From: Halanaerobiales bacterium
GTDB lineage: Bacteria > Bacillota > Halanaerobiia > Halanaerobiales > DTU029
Assembly: GCA_022360715.1 (NCBI GenBank)
Contig: JAKSCG010000025.1
Coordinates: 1 to 64,000, forward strand
DNA: 64,000 bases
Direction: 5' to 3'
Both the position numbers and the translations under genes were made by a program. Below are positions 62,639-64,000 of the stretch, piece by piece; position 1 is the first letter of the stretch, and each line of letters begins with the position of its first letter. The notes under the pieces were generated by a model. The model had not been told where the DNA came from and did not search any database. It saw only the letters and a program-made list of their open reading frames with translations.

Positions 62639-64000
62639 TCAATAGTTATCAAAAAATTACGCTAAAATACCTTAAAGCCAATTATCGACGGACGATTTTA
62701 ACGATCATCGGCATTGTGCTTTCGATATCTTTAATCAGTTCAATTGGCTTTTTTATGAGCGGACTGCAACAAGCCAAAATTGAAGAGATGAAAAATAAAT
62801 ATGGCTCTTTTCATCTCTATTTTGAAAGACCGACGGCTGACTTGATCAGCAAAATCAAAAATAATCCGCAGGTAGGAAGAAGCGGTCTCTATACGCGAGG
62901 CCAGAATATTCAGCTTAAAGAGGATTTACAGCTTACTCCCCTGATCACCAGTGCGCAAGCGGGCGAGCTTTTACCATATCAGCTCAGTCAGGGTCGACTG
63001 CCTGACCATCCCGGTGAAGTTGCGCTGGAAGAATGGGTGCTCCGCTCACTTGGTCAACAACTCGCGCTTGGGGAGCAGATCATCCTTCAGGATAAGGAAT
63101 ATCAGTTGGTCGGATTAATCGAAGACAAGGTCCAGCATCAAATTAAAGCACAAGGGATCCTTTTAACCAAAAACAATCAAATTAAAGATGATAGTTCAAT
63201 TCTGCTGGTGGAGATTAGTCCCCAAACCAGTTTGCCGACAGCGCTGGCTGAATTGAAAAGGTTAAGTCCAAAAGATTTGGTACATGAGAATGGACACTTG
63301 CTCTTTATGCTCGGCCGGGGTGATGTTGCTGCGACCAACCGAAATATGTACGCGGTAATATATGTTATTATTGCAATTGTAGTAATCGCAACGATTGCCG
63401 TCATTTACAACTCTTTTCAGATCAGTGTGGTCGAACGAATCAGGCAATTCGGATTATTGCGGACGATCGGCAGTACACCAAAACAGACCCGCCAACTGGT
63501 TTTTCGGGAGGCTACTTTTTTGGCGATTATCGCGCTCCCGTTGGGGCTTATGCTCGGCATAGCGGCAATTTATGGGGTTAATCTGGTCTTTACGCTACTG
63601 GTTCAGAACTCAGCACTTTACTTCCGGACAGCACTTTCCGGGCAAGTTGTGCTAATCAGTACCGGGTTGGGCCTATTGTCGATCTATGGCTCCGCTTTTT
63701 TACCGGCATGGTATGCCAGTCGGCTTTCTCCCTTAGTAGCGATCAGTAGTCGGGCCCTCATTAGCACGGAAAAGATCAAAAGACGGAAAAGCCAGTTTTT
63801 CAGGAAATTATTTGGTTTTGCGGGAGAACTGGCCGTTAAAAATATTAAACGAAATACCAAGCGCTATCGGATTACCGTTTTTTCAATGGTGATCAGTGTT
63901 GTTCTCTTTATTACCTTTTCTTCGTTTATCGAGATGAGTCTGGTTGTTTCCGATAATCTTAACGAATCACAACAAATTCATTTTTCGGTTATCGGGAGAA
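62635..64000 (+). CDS. FtsX-like ABC permease, cut by the window end
   Basis: The frame is open from ATG 62635 (overlapping the ATPase stop) to the window edge, about 455 residues. An N-terminal helix (ILTIIGIVLSISLISSIGFF) is followed by a large extracytoplasmic MacB_PCD-like domain (about 45-235). Then come FtsX helices (VIIAIVVIATIAVIYNSF; ERIRQFGLLRTIGSTPKQ is the conserved loop), and the start of a second half. This is the BceB/YknZ-like layout of peptide-antibiotic resistance and cell-envelope exporters. Confidence 0.88.
   Translation, partial: MINSYQKITLKYLKANYRRTILTIIGIVLSISLISSIGFFMSGLQQAKIEEMKNKYGSFHLYFERPTADLISKIKNNPQVGRSGLYTRGQNIQLKEDLQLTPLITSAQAGELLPYQLSQGRLPDHPGEVALEEWVLRSLGQQLALGEQIILQDKEYQLVGLIEDKVQHQIKAQGILLTKNNQIKDDSSILLVEISPQTSLPTALAELKRLSPKDLVHENGHLLFMLGRGDVAATNRNMYAVIYVIIAIVVIATIAVIYNSFQISVVERIRQFGLLRTIGSTPKQTRQLVFREATFLAIIALPLGLMLGIAAIYGVNLVFTLLVQNSALYFRTALSGQVVLISTGLGLLSIYGSAFLPAWYASRLSPLVAISSRALISTEKIKRRKSQFFRKLFGFAGELAVKNIKRNTKRYRITVFSMVISVVLFITFSSFIEMSLVVSDNLNESQQIHFSVIGR

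Noticed and set aside
1-64000. CRISPR arrays, rRNA or tRNA genes
   Set aside because: No regularly spaced repeats and no recognisable rRNA or tRNA sequence were noticed on reading. A tRNAscan or CRISPR-finder run was not possible.

Overview
The window looks like a chromosome segment of a strictly anaerobic, fermentative member of the Bacillota. Evidence for this is an electron-bifurcating [FeFe]-hydrogenase locus, a tungsten/molybdenum aldehyde:ferredoxin oxidoreductase (AOR), strong G-rich Shine-Dalgarno sites, many GTG/TTG starts, and consensus TTGACA/TATAAT promoters. A Wzi-like outer-membrane barrel protein hints at a diderm envelope. That is an inference, and I cannot name the genus. I recognised no rRNA, tRNA, CRISPR array or intact insertion sequence by eye.

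Layout. Positions 1-4264 hold a sigma-54 activator (cut by the window edge), a consensus -24/-12 promoter, a Moco/tungsten-cofactor-type riboswitch, and a ferredoxin-AOR-MoaD operon. 4287-6512 is a lipoprotein whose papain-type peptidase motifs are in permuted order. 6749-14531 carries an ECF S component, a short orphan nucleotidyltransferase, clpB, a sodium symporter with its small partner, a Wzi-like barrel protein and wecB. 14672-23052 is the hydrogenase region: first a set of putative signalling genes (two DRTGG proteins, an RsbW-like ATPase, an [FeFe]-hydrogenase-like Fe-S protein, a PHP protein), then hydC-like nuoE, another HATPase protein, a 2Fe-2S thioredoxin-like protein, hydB and hydA.

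23246-29784 is a gluconate-type operon: 6-phosphogluconate dehydrogenase with a probable ATC start, an FGGY kinase, a GntR regulator and a TRAP transporter. 29781-45394 is a pectin-oligomer locus: an AraC regulator, a putative (alpha/alpha) toroid enzyme, a Gfo/Idh oxidoreductase, a TIM-barrel isomerase, a complete Opp-type ABC importer, an HAD phosphatase, a GH28 polygalacturonase, an unknown protein and a GH63-like glycosidase. Only the solute-binding protein has a signal peptide, so oligomers are probably imported and then cut in the cytoplasm.

45535-46068 is an AhpD-like selenoprotein gene with an in-frame TGA and a hairpin right behind it. 46091-53860 looks like accessory DNA and is more AT-rich in places: a YfcC carrier with a DUF2817 peptidase, an iron-type ABC importer lacking its ATPase, a LuxR/DUF2087 regulator with a VOC protein, and a decayed AbiF gene that keeps its upstream structured RNA. 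From 53940 on: a UPF0316 membrane protein, tryptophanase, glutamine synthetase, an XRE-TPR regulator, a GNAT acetyltransferase, an AlkD-like protein with a probable ATT start, an alpha/beta hydrolase, a TetR regulator, and an ABC ATPase with an FtsX-type permease cut by the right edge.

Main points for follow-up: the permuted peptidase, the selenoprotein, the putative ATC/ATT initiation codons, the sigma-54 plus riboswitch control of AOR, the AbiF RNA remnant, and the uncharacterised Fe-S/kinase/PHP module in front of the hydrogenase.
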